In this document: in pieces, positions 35,755 through 41,873 of the stretch
Layout of the letters: the number at the start of each line of letters is the position of its first letter
How positions within the stretch are numbered: the first letter of the stretch is position 1
Source: Rhodospirillales bacterium
GTDB lineage: Bacteria > Pseudomonadota > Alphaproteobacteria > Rhodospirillales > JAPHRK01
Reading direction: 5' to 3'
Assembly (NCBI GenBank): GCA_026196105.1
Contig: JAPHRK010000014.1
Span: forward strand, 1-41,873
DNA: 41,873 bases
Translations under genes and position numbers: made by a program
Notes under the pieces: generated by a model
What the model was told of the DNA's origin: nothing
Database searches by the model: none
What the model saw: the letters and a program-made list of their open reading frames with translations, nothing else

Positions 35755-35768
35755 GAATAGGCCTATTC
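35755..35768. promoter_or_regulatory. 14-bp palindrome in the rodZ leader
   Basis: GAATAGGCCTATTC is a perfect palindrome about 34 bp before the rodZ start. Its core ATAGGCCTAT, followed by (T)CCGG in the direction of the gene, recurs in the glnS leader at 3565. Confidence 0.45.
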
Positions 35769-35835
35769 AACCTCTTTTTTGTTTCGTAATCGTTACCGCA
35801 AACAAAAAAAAGGGCAAAAGGCTCCTCATTCTCCT

Positions 35836-35858
35836 CAAAAAAGCTTTTTTTTCAAGCT
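35836..35858 (-). terminator. Weak terminator-like hairpin downstream of the 47-codon ORF
   Basis: On the minus strand AGCTT and AAGCT pair around a 7-base A-rich loop and are followed by a T run. The stem is only 5 bp, so it may be inactive. Confidence 0.3.
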
Positions 35859-35947
35859 GGAATGATAGGGAGAGGCGTCTTGGCCGTAGAAAATTTGATT
35901 TAAGGAATTTGGTGGGAAGGATTTGGCGGTGGGTGTTTGTATTCTTT

Positions 35948-36091
35948 TTACCGAGAATGATTACGAGGAAGGCCCAGTTTACCCTGACGTTTTTCAGCGT
36001 CAACCATTGCAAGGAGGCTATCAATCTCAGAAAGAAGTTGCTCCAAAGATTTTGGTTGGGGTGTCTTATCTGTACTGGTTTTTAAGGGCAT
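35948..36091 (-). CDS. Possible small protein of 47 residues, unknown function
   Basis: The frame begins MPLKTSTDKTPQPKSLEQL and ends GKLGLPRNHSR. The middle (SLEQLLSEIDSLLAMVDAEK) forms a plausible amphipathic helix, and the residue mix is protein-like. The ribosome-binding site is weak (TAGAGATCACG before the ATG). It is upstream of rodZ on the same strand. It is reported because the interval is otherwise empty and the helix is convincing. It resembles no family I can name. Confidence 0.4.
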   Translation of the reverse strand: MPLKTSTDKTPQPKSLEQLLSEIDSLLAMVDAEKRQGKLGLPRNHSR

Positions 36092-36212
36092 CGTGATCTC
36101 TATATCGTTGTTTGAACGTTAAGTGCACCATAAGCGGTACAAATTCATCTGACAGTGATGGTAATCACAGGGGGGAGAAAAAGAAAATCAACTGTTTTCA
36201 CGATGGAGTGTT

Positions 36213-37145
36213 TTAAGGGTGAGGGAAGAACTCTTCGCCGGAGGTTGCGAGGAAGTCCCATAGGGTTGAGGCTGAAGGGAGAAGGCGTTTTTCTGCGCGT
36301 TTGACGACAAACCATTGGCGCATAATAGGGAGAGATTTAACGTGGAGAGGAGCCAAGCGATTTTCGTGAATTTCGGGTGCAACGGTATGGGCTGAAAGAA
36401 GAGCTACGCCTAAACCTGCCATAACAGCTTGTTTAATCGTTTCGTTTGAGCCCATCTCCATGCCGATTCTGGGGCTGACTTTGGACTCGGTAAATAGGTT
36501 TTCCATCAGCATTCGTGTGCCAGACCCTTGTTCTCGAAGGAGAAAGGTTTCATCAGCCAGTTTAGCGATAGGAATATTGTTGCGTTCTACTAAAGGATGA
36601 TCAGGTGGCCCAATAATGATATGGGGATGGTCACCAATTGTTGCATGGTCTACAGCAAAATCCTTTGGGGGACGACCCATGATGGCGAAATCTAGTTCAT
36701 AGTTTCTGAGTGCTTCAATGGTTTCATGACGATTTCCCACTTGCAGACGGATGTCCACATTGGGATGGGTTTTGGCATAAGCAGCCAAGGCACGTGGGGC
36801 AAAATATTTAGCTGTACTGACAATCCCTACTGTCACTCTTCCCCCATTGACACCGTTTAAAGTTTCTAATCCTTCAGCGCATTCAGATAGGATCACCTCT
36901 ATACGCGTGATGGCAGAGAGAAATTCTTTACCTGCATCGGTGGCTCGAACGCCCTCACTGGTGCGTTCAACAATGGGCACTCCTGCGGCATCCTCCAGTA
37001 ATTGCATTTGCAGCGTAATGGCTGGTGGGGTCACGTTCAGGGTTTTGGCGGCACCTGAGTTGGTCCCTTCGCGCAAGACTGCAGCGAAGGCACGAAGCTG
37101 TTTCAAGGTAACGGCGCGAAGATCTACATTAAGTTTTTCTTTCAT
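36213..37145 (-). CDS. cbbR: LysR-type Calvin-cycle regulator CbbR
   Basis: This 310-residue LysR-type regulator begins with an N-terminal winged helix (LKQLRAFAAVLREGTNSGAAKTLNVTPPAITLQMQLLEDAAG). A periplasmic-binding-protein-like effector domain follows, including GRVTVGIVSTAKYFAPRALAAY and LREQGSGTRMLMENLF, the usual CbbR motifs. It is divergent from cbbF-cbbP-cbbM, exactly the classic arrangement, with an 87-bp intergenic operator region. It probably activates the operon in response to a Calvin-cycle metabolite or NADPH. Confidence 0.92.
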   Translation of the reverse strand: MKEKLNVDLRAVTLKQLRAFAAVLREGTNSGAAKTLNVTPPAITLQMQLLEDAAGVPIVERTSEGVRATDAGKEFLSAITRIEVILSECAEGLETLNGVNGGRVTVGIVSTAKYFAPRALAAYAKTHPNVDIRLQVGNRHETIEALRNYELDFAIMGRPPKDFAVDHATIGDHPHIIIGPPDHPLVERNNIPIAKLADETFLLREQGSGTRMLMENLFTESKVSPRIGMEMGSNETIKQAVMAGLGVALLSAHTVAPEIHENRLAPLHVKSLPIMRQWFVVKRAEKRLLPSASTLWDFLATSGEEFFPHP

Positions 37146-37160
37146 AAGGGTAAATATTAT

Positions 37161-37183
37161 TCAAATTTACTTGATATGCAAGT
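37161..37183. promoter_or_regulatory. Candidate CbbR operator between cbbR and cbbF
   Basis: ACTTGATATGCAAGT (37169-37183) is a perfect 5-bp dyad around N5. It overlaps a second dyad TCAA-N6-TTGA (37161-37174). Overlapping dyads of this sort suit a LysR-type regulator; an exact T-N11-A core is not present. Confidence 0.5.
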
Positions 37184-37232
37184 TAATACATTCTCCCTCC
37201 TGACAGGGAAACGCCAATCAGAGAGAGAATAG

Positions 37233-38276
37233 ATGAAAAAGCCCGACACATTAGAGCATTACCTTCAGGAGTGGGCAGGCAAAGACGAATTGCGCCAGCT
37301 TGTTGCCTATACGGTTGCTAAAGTTTGTGCCGGGACGGGAGAAATTGCTGAACTTGTTGCTCAAGGAGATATTGCGGGCATGCTTGGGCAGGTGCATGGT
37401 GACAATGCTGATGGCGATGCCCAAAAAGAATTAGATATTCGCGCTAATGATCTTCTGATTGAGGGACTTAACGACGCTCCGGTTGCCTATATTGCTTCAG
37501 AAGAGCTGGAAGAGGCCCTTGAACTTAATAAAGGCGCGCCCCTCTCTATTGCCTTTGATCCTCTCGATGGGTCATCAAATATTGATACGAATGTTTCTGT
37601 AGGGACAATTTTTTCTATTTTTGAAACAGGTTTGGGTAACGGCACCACGGCTTCCTATGTTTTGCAGCCAGGCAATAAACAATTAGCTGCTGGCTACGTT
37701 ATTTATGGCCCACAAACTGCCTTGGTTTTGACCGTTGGTGAAGGAACACATGTTTTTACACTCGATCCAAAATCGGGTGAGTATTTGCAGACAAAAGAGA
37801 GCGCGCAGATTTCTCTGTCGACCCGTGAGTTTGCCATAAACGTATCCAACTTCCGCCATTGGGACAGCCATGTCCGCACTTATATCGACGATTGTCTTGA
37901 TGGAAAAGAAGGCGTGCGGGGAGAAAGTTTTAATATGCGGTGGGTAGCCTCTCTCGTCGCTGAATGTCACCGGATTTTATCACGTGGAGGTATCTTCCTT
38001 TATCCCGGAGATCAACGCAAAGGCTACAGCGAAGGACGCCTTCGGTTAGTTTACGAAGCAAACCCTATCGCTTGGCTGGTTGAGCAGGCTGGAGGGGAAG
38101 CTTCTACGGGACATATGCGGATTATGGATATCCAACCAACGGATATTCACCAACGCACCCCCTTCATTTTTGGCTCTAAAGAAGAGGTCGATCGCCTGGC
38201 TCTTTCCTATGAAGATGATCATGCCGTTAATGACACATCACCTTTATTTGCCACTCGCGGATTATTTAGAGCTTAA
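37233..38276 (+). CDS. cbbF: Fructose-1,6-bisphosphatase class I (CbbF)
   Basis: FBPase hydrolyses fructose-1,6-bisphosphate (and often sedoheptulose-1,7-bisphosphate) in the Calvin cycle. The 347-residue protein has the metal-binding segment SIAFDPLDGSSNIDTNVSVGTIFSIF, YIASEELEEA, and the C-terminal NPIAWLVEQAGGEAS characteristic of class I. AGAGAGAATAG precedes the ATG. It is first of the cbb operon, 14 bp before cbbP. Confidence 0.96.
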   Translation: MKKPDTLEHYLQEWAGKDELRQLVAYTVAKVCAGTGEIAELVAQGDIAGMLGQVHGDNADGDAQKELDIRANDLLIEGLNDAPVAYIASEELEEALELNKGAPLSIAFDPLDGSSNIDTNVSVGTIFSIFETGLGNGTTASYVLQPGNKQLAAGYVIYGPQTALVLTVGEGTHVFTLDPKSGEYLQTKESAQISLSTREFAINVSNFRHWDSHVRTYIDDCLDGKEGVRGESFNMRWVASLVAECHRILSRGGIFLYPGDQRKGYSEGRLRLVYEANPIAWLVEQAGGEASTGHMRIMDIQPTDIHQRTPFIFGSKEEVDRLALSYEDDHAVNDTSPLFATRGLFRA

Positions 38277-38290
38277 GAGGGAATACGCCT

Positions 38291-39166
38291 ATGTCTATCA
38301 AACACCCAATCATTTCCGTGACAGGTTCTTCTGGGGCTGGAACGTCTTCAGTCAAAACAACTTTTGATAATATTTTCCGCCGTGAACAGGTTAATGCTGC
38401 CTTCATCGAAGGAGATGCCTTCCATCGTTATGATCGTGCAGATATGAAGCGAGTCATGGCTGAGGAGACGGCTAAAGGAAATAATAACTTTAGCCATTTT
38501 GGGCCAGATGCCAATCTGCTTGAAGACTTAGAAGCTGTGTTTAAGCAATATGGCGAAACTGGCACAGGCCGCACCCGTCATTATATCCATAATGAAGAAG
38601 AGGCTGAGGCCTACGGAATGGCTCAAGGGAAGTTTTCTGAGTGGGAAGATTTCTCTGAGAAAACCGATGTGCTTTTCTATGAAGGTCTTCACGGAGCTGT
38701 TCGAAATGACAAAGTCAATGTGTCTCAGTATCCAGATTTAAAAATCGGGGTGGTTCCGGTGGTTAACCTGGAATGGATTCAAAAAATTCATCGCGATACA
38801 GAGACACGTGGTTACTCAACGGAAGCGGTGATGGATACCATGCTTCGGCGCATGCCAGACTATGTTCACTACATTTGTCCACAGTTTTCTGAGACCGATA
38901 TTAATTTCCAACGGGTGCCAACTGTAGACACCTCAAACCCCTTCATTGCCCGCTGGATTCCAACGGCTGATGAATCCATGGTGGTCATCCGTTTCAAAAA
39001 TCCTCGTGGAATCGATTTTCCCTATCTGGTGTCAATGATCCACGACAGCTTCATGTCACGAGCCAACTCCATCGTTATTCCTGGAGGAAAACTCGATATT
39101 GCCATGCAGCTCATTCTGACACCAATGATTATGCAACTTGTCGACCGCAAAAAGCGGGCCGCTTAA
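38291..39166 (+). CDS. cbbP: Phosphoribulokinase (CbbP, proteobacterial type)
   Basis: This enzyme makes ribulose-1,5-bisphosphate from ribulose-5-phosphate. The 291-residue length is that of the octameric proteobacterial type. The P-loop SVTGSSGAGTSSVKTTFDNIF is at the N-terminus. EGDAFHRYDRADMK and FSHFGPDANLLEDLE follow, then VLFYEGLHGAV and the basic patch DTETRGYSTEAVMDTMLRRMPDYV. The ATG follows a weak GAGGG. It lies between cbbF and cbbM. Confidence 0.97.
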   Translation: MSIKHPIISVTGSSGAGTSSVKTTFDNIFRREQVNAAFIEGDAFHRYDRADMKRVMAEETAKGNNNFSHFGPDANLLEDLEAVFKQYGETGTGRTRHYIHNEEEAEAYGMAQGKFSEWEDFSEKTDVLFYEGLHGAVRNDKVNVSQYPDLKIGVVPVVNLEWIQKIHRDTETRGYSTEAVMDTMLRRMPDYVHYICPQFSETDINFQRVPTVDTSNPFIARWIPTADESMVVIRFKNPRGIDFPYLVSMIHDSFMSRANSIVIPGGKLDIAMQLILTPMIMQLVDRKKRAA

Positions 39167-39191
39167 GAAACTTAGCTGAGGAGTTAAAACA

Positions 39192-40574
39192 ATGGACCAA
39201 TCTAACCGTTATACAAATTTGAGCCTTAAAGAAGAAGACCTTATCGCAGGTGGCAAACACGTCCTTTGCGCCTACATCATGAAACCTAAAGCAGGATATG
39301 GAGGCTATTTGGAAATCGCGGCTCACTTTGCTGCGGAATCTTCTACAGGTACGAATGTTGAAGTTTCTACGACGGATGATTTTACCCGTGGTGTCGATGC
39401 TTTGGTTTATGAAGTCGACGAAACTAAGGAATTGATGAAAATTGCTTATCCAACTGATTTATTCGATCGTAACATTATTGATGGTCGTGCCATGATCGCT
39501 TCATTCCTCACTCTTGCCATTGGCAATAACCAAGGGATGGGTGATGTGGAATATGCCAAGATGCATGATTTTTATGTTCCACCTGCTTTCCTTCGTTTGT
39601 TCGACGGCCCCTCCATAAATATTGAAAGCATGTGGCGGGTTTTGGGCCGGACTCAAGAAAATGGTGGAATGATCGTTGGGACTATTATCAAACCTAAGTT
39701 AGGTCTTCGTCCTAAACCTTTTGCAGATGCTTGTTATGAGTTCTGGATGGGGGGCGATTTTATTAAAAATGATGAACCGCAAGGCAACCAAGTTTTTGCC
39801 CCGTTAAAAGAAACCATCGCGTTAGTCGCAGACTCGATGAAAAGAGCTCAGGATGACACCGGAGATGCTAAGTTATTTTCAGCCAATATAACCGCAGATG
39901 ATCCTGCTGAAATGATCGCTCGCGGTAATTATATACTGGAAACTTTTGGACCTGACGCAGACCATGTTGCTTTCCTAGTTGATGGCTATGTGGCTGGGGC
40001 AACGGCGGTTACAACGGCTCGGAGGAATTTCCCGAATCAATTTATCCATTATCACCGGGCTGGTCATGGTGCGGTGACATCACCTCAGTCTATGCGCGGT
40101 TATACGGCCTTTGTTCATTGTAAAATGGCTAGGCTCTCTGGCGCATCGGGTATCCACACCGGAACCATGGGTTATGGTAAGATGGAAGGTGAAGCCGATG
40201 ATAGAGGTATCGCCTATATGCTTGAGCGCGATAGTGCCGATGGTCCTTACTTCCATCAAGAATGGGGTGGGATGAAAGCAACCACGCCTATTATCTCTGG
40301 CGGTATGAATTCTCTCCGTTTACCTGGTTTCTTTGACAACCTGGGCCACTCTAATGTTATTCAAACATCAGGTGGTGGCGCGTTCGGTCATGTTGATGGC
40401 GGGACTGCTGGGGCTAAATCCTTGCGCCAAGCACATGATGCTTGGATGAAGGGCATCGACTTGGTGACCTATGCTCAGGACCACCAGGAACTGGCCCGTG
40501 CCTTTGAGAGTTTTCCTGCCGATGCAGACAGGCTTTTCCCTAACTGGCGCAATGCTTTAAGCATTGCTGCTTAA
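39192..40574 (+). CDS. cbbM: Form II ribulose-1,5-bisphosphate carboxylase/oxygenase (CbbM)
   Basis: This is a form II RuBisCO, a large-subunit-only enzyme that fixes CO2. The 460-residue protein carries all active-site residues at positions close to R. rubrum RuBisCO: Lys167 in [13 protein letters not shown], the carbamylated Lys192 with Asp194 and Glu195 in [23 protein letters not shown], the loop-6 Lys in GYGKMEGE, and [18 protein letters not shown] precedes the start. No small-subunit gene is nearby, as expected for form II. Form II enzymes suit high-CO2 or low-O2 settings. The stop overlaps the following ATG by one base (TAATG). Confidence 0.98.
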   Translation: MDQSNRYTNLSLKEEDLIAGGKHVLCAYIMKPKAGYGGYLEIAAHFAAESSTGTNVEVSTTDDFTRGVDALVYEVDETKELMKIAYPTDLFDRNIIDGRAMIASFLTLAIGNNQGMGDVEYAKMHDFYVPPAFLRLFDGPSINIESMWRVLGRTQENGGMIVGTIIKPKLGLRPKPFADACYEFWMGGDFIKNDEPQGNQVFAPLKETIALVADSMKRAQDDTGDAKLFSANITADDPAEMIARGNYILETFGPDADHVAFLVDGYVAGATAVTTARRNFPNQFIHYHRAGHGAVTSPQSMRGYTAFVHCKMARLSGASGIHTGTMGYGKMEGEADDRGIAYMLERDSADGPYFHQEWGGMKATTPIISGGMNSLRLPGFFDNLGHSNVIQTSGGGAFGHVDGGTAGAKSLRQAHDAWMKGIDLVTYAQDHQELARAFESFPADADRLFPNWRNALSIAA

Positions 40575-40606
40575 TGTCTCTCTCCCCCCGAAGTGGTGAA
40601 TGTCTG

Positions 40607-41365
40607 ATGTCTTTGCAAGCTCTTATCTTCGATGTAGATGGTACCCTGGCAGAAACAGAGGATGTTCACCGTCGGGCGTTTAATGAAGCGTTTAAAGCAG
40701 CTGGACTTGGGTGGTGTTGGGACCCTCAACTCTATCGTGAGCTGCTATCGGTGATGGGTGGAAAAGAAAGGCTCTCCCATTTTCTTTCTATGGCTGATCC
40801 GACTTTTATGGAGAGCAAGGATGCTCAACAACGTATCCGGGCTCTCCATAAATCTAAAACAGATTACTATGTGGAGTTTCTCAATAATGGGTCCCTTTCT
40901 TTTCGTCCTGGTATAGTGCGTTTATTGTTTGAAGCTCAAGAGCAAGGGATACTTCTTGCTATTGCAACAACGACTAGTCCTGAGAATGTAACCGCTTTGC
41001 TAAAAGGGGGGCTTGGGCCAAGCGGCCCAGAGCTTTTTCAGTCAATTGTGGCCGGGGATGCAGTGCCCAAAAAGAAGCCAGCTCCAGATGTTTATCTCCA
41101 GGTATTGCAGGAGTTGAATTGTTCTCCCAAACAATGTGTTGCTTTTGAAGACTCCCAGTCAGGTTTGGCTTCGGCGACAGCTGCAGGAATTCCGACCTTT
41201 GTTACCTTAAGTGAATTTACCACCTGTTCGGACCACAGTGATGCAAAGGCGGTTCTTTCCCATCTGGGTGAACCTCATAATCCTTGCGAAGTAATTTCAG
41301 GAAATATAGGAACGACCCCATATGTAAGTTTAGAATATCTAGGGAGCTCACTTAAAGCTGCTTAG
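40607..41365 (+). CDS. cbbY: HAD-family phosphatase CbbY (xylulose-1,5-bisphosphate phosphatase type)
   Basis: CbbY-type enzymes remove xylulose-1,5-bisphosphate, a misfire product and inhibitor of RuBisCO. The product carries the HAD motif ALIFDVDGTLAETEDVHRRAFNEAF at the N-terminus, ATTTSPENV (motif II), and KKKPAPDVYLQ with FEDSQSGLASATAAG (motifs III/IV). The ATG at 40607 puts DVDGT close to the terminus, as in relatives. An ATG at 40574 overlapping the cbbM stop would add 11 residues and cannot be excluded. It ends the cbb operon. Confidence 0.92.
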   Translation: MSLQALIFDVDGTLAETEDVHRRAFNEAFKAAGLGWCWDPQLYRELLSVMGGKERLSHFLSMADPTFMESKDAQQRIRALHKSKTDYYVEFLNNGSLSFRPGIVRLLFEAQEQGILLAIATTTSPENVTALLKGGLGPSGPELFQSIVAGDAVPKKKPAPDVYLQVLQELNCSPKQCVAFEDSQSGLASATAAGIPTFVTLSEFTTCSDHSDAKAVLSHLGEPHNPCEVISGNIGTTPYVSLEYLGSSLKAA

Positions 41366-41447
41366 GTGCTCGCCGACTAGACATCTCGTAAATCTCCATG
41401 TTACGCTCCCTTATTGGTTAGTAACTATTATAAATAAGGGGTAAAAA

Positions 41448-41627
41448 ATGGCTTTCCTAAGAAAATTATCATTGAGCTTGGCACTTGGATTTGTAGCCGT
41501 CGTTGGTCTTTCCGCCTGTTCCGCTGAAGTCGGCAGTAAAGAGTGGTGTGAAGAAATGAAGAAGAAAGACAAAGGCGACTGGACAGCGACTCAAGCAACA
41601 GATTTTGCTAAGCACTGCATTCTTTAA
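41448..41627 (+). CDS. DUF3012-family small lipoprotein
   Basis: This 59-residue protein is a predicted outer- or inner-membrane lipoprotein. The signal peptide ends at the lipobox LSAC (lipidated Cys24). The mature part EVGSKEWCEEMKKKDKGDWT and DFAKHCIL carries the two conserved Cys and the GDWT core of DUF3012. ATG follows AAGGGG about 9 bases upstream. The function of the family is unknown. It is 82 bp after cbbY with its own ribosome-binding site and ends at a strong terminator. Confidence 0.88.
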   Translation: MAFLRKLSLSLALGFVAVVGLSACSAEVGSKEWCEEMKKKDKGDWTATQATDFAKHCIL

Positions 41628-41640
41628 CCTTTTTTCAGAA

Positions 41641-41687
41641 CAATAAAAACACCCCTGGAGCTTTTATATCCAGGGGTGTTTTTATTG
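41641..41687. terminator. Strong bidirectional terminator between the lipoprotein gene and etfA
   Basis: An 18-bp perfect stem (41641-41658 with 41670-41687, 11-base loop) has a GC-rich core and A/T ends in both directions. It can terminate the plus-strand lipoprotein gene and the minus-strand etfA gene that converge here. Confidence 0.93.
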
Positions 41688-41767
41688 TTTTGTGGCGTCG
41701 CCCGAGACCGGGAGAATACACGGGGAGTGTTGGTCCTAGACGACGCCTTCCTCGGGGGAGGAACTCT

Positions 41768-41873
41768 TTATAAGTTTTCCGACAATTCTGGCACGGCCTT
41801 GAAGAGGTCGGCGACGAGACCGTAGTCGGCGACTTGGAAGATTGGTGCTTCCTCGTCTTTGTTGATGGCCACA
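41768..41873 (-). CDS. etfA: Electron transfer flavoprotein alpha subunit, C-terminal fragment
   Basis: Only the last 34 residues are inside the window: [20 protein letters not shown] followed by [14 protein letters not shown] and a stop at 41768. This is the conserved FAD-binding C-terminus of EtfA, which passes electrons from dehydrogenases to ETF-ubiquinone oxidoreductase. The rest lies beyond the right edge. Codons here favour C at the third position more than in most neighbours, suggesting strong expression. Confidence 0.9.
   Translation of the reverse strand, partial: VAINKDEEAPIFQVADYGLVADLFKAVPELSENL

Larger units (their letters stand above)
35722..36212. other. Gap of about 490 bp between rodZ and cbbR
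   Basis: This interval holds a 47-codon minus-strand ORF (35948-36091), a 14-bp palindrome near rodZ and several A/T tracts, one arranged like a weak terminator at 35836-35858. The 121 bp from 36092 to 36212 contain nothing I can identify. Confidence 0.5.

Noticed and set aside
35767-36024. 85-codon minus-strand frame before rodZ
   Set aside because: Lys/Leu/Phe-rich with no protein-like pattern; it overlaps the better 47-codon frame and A/T tracts.
1-41873. tRNA or rRNA genes, CRISPR arrays, insertion sequences, attachment sites
   Set aside because: Reading both strands showed no cloverleaf-like sequence, spaced direct-repeat array, transposase or integrase gene, or long terminal repeats. 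A covariance or repeat search could still find a short RNA I missed.

Overview
The window looks like a chromosomal segment of a free-living, metabolically versatile alphaproteobacterium. Two things point there: the rodZ-ispG-hisS-(hemA)-prfA-prmC order and the form II RuBisCO locus. By eye the base composition is moderately AT-leaning for that class. A Rhodospirillales relative (Terasakiella/Magnetovibrio type) is a reasonable guess, but it is inference only. Genes are dense and mostly in short, translationally coupled operons. I see no rRNA, tRNA, CRISPR array, insertion sequence or prophage.

Layout. 1-6.4 kb: a truncated membrane protein, a transglutaminase-like protein, rlmE-ppx, glnS after a 450-bp leader, a small coiled-coil protein and msrA. 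6.4-13.4 kb: an L-lactate module, with a GntR/FadR-type regulator divergent from a TRAP transporter (dctPQM) that runs into lutABC. Three TTGGTCAA boxes lie in the divergent promoter region. 13.4-22.3 kb: a single-domain response regulator, then a tungstate/molybdenum-cofactor/formate-dehydrogenase maturation region (moaA, tupCB, fdhD-mobA-nitroreductase, a ModE-type regulator and tupA) interrupted by a chemoreceptor. A shared 17-bp palindrome lies upstream of both tupA and tupB. 22.3-25.4 kb: a coupled cysC-sat-pyruvate-kinase-like operon for sulfate activation. 25.4-27.0 kb: oxyR divergent from a peroxiredoxin, with a perfect OxyR half-operator.

27.0-28.65 kb: an AT-rich two-gene insert, a DUF3010 protein plus a Ser/Thr protein kinase. 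The kinase reading frame crosses an A8-G run that contains the heptamer A AAA AAG. The -1 frame after this run encodes a more protein-like C-terminus than the annotated frame. This is the most unusual locus in the window.

28.65-35.7 kb: the core operon rodZ-ispG-hisS-hemA(glutamyl-tRNA reductase)-prfA-prmC on the minus strand. 36-41.4 kb: cbbR divergent from cbbF-cbbP-cbbM-cbbY, a compact Calvin-cycle operon with form II RuBisCO. The window ends with a DUF3012 lipoprotein, a strong bidirectional terminator and the 3' end of etfA.

Together the genes suggest lactate oxidation, W/Mo-dependent formate metabolism and CO2 fixation in one cell, with peroxide defence. How they are coordinated is inference from gene content, not something the sequence shows directly.
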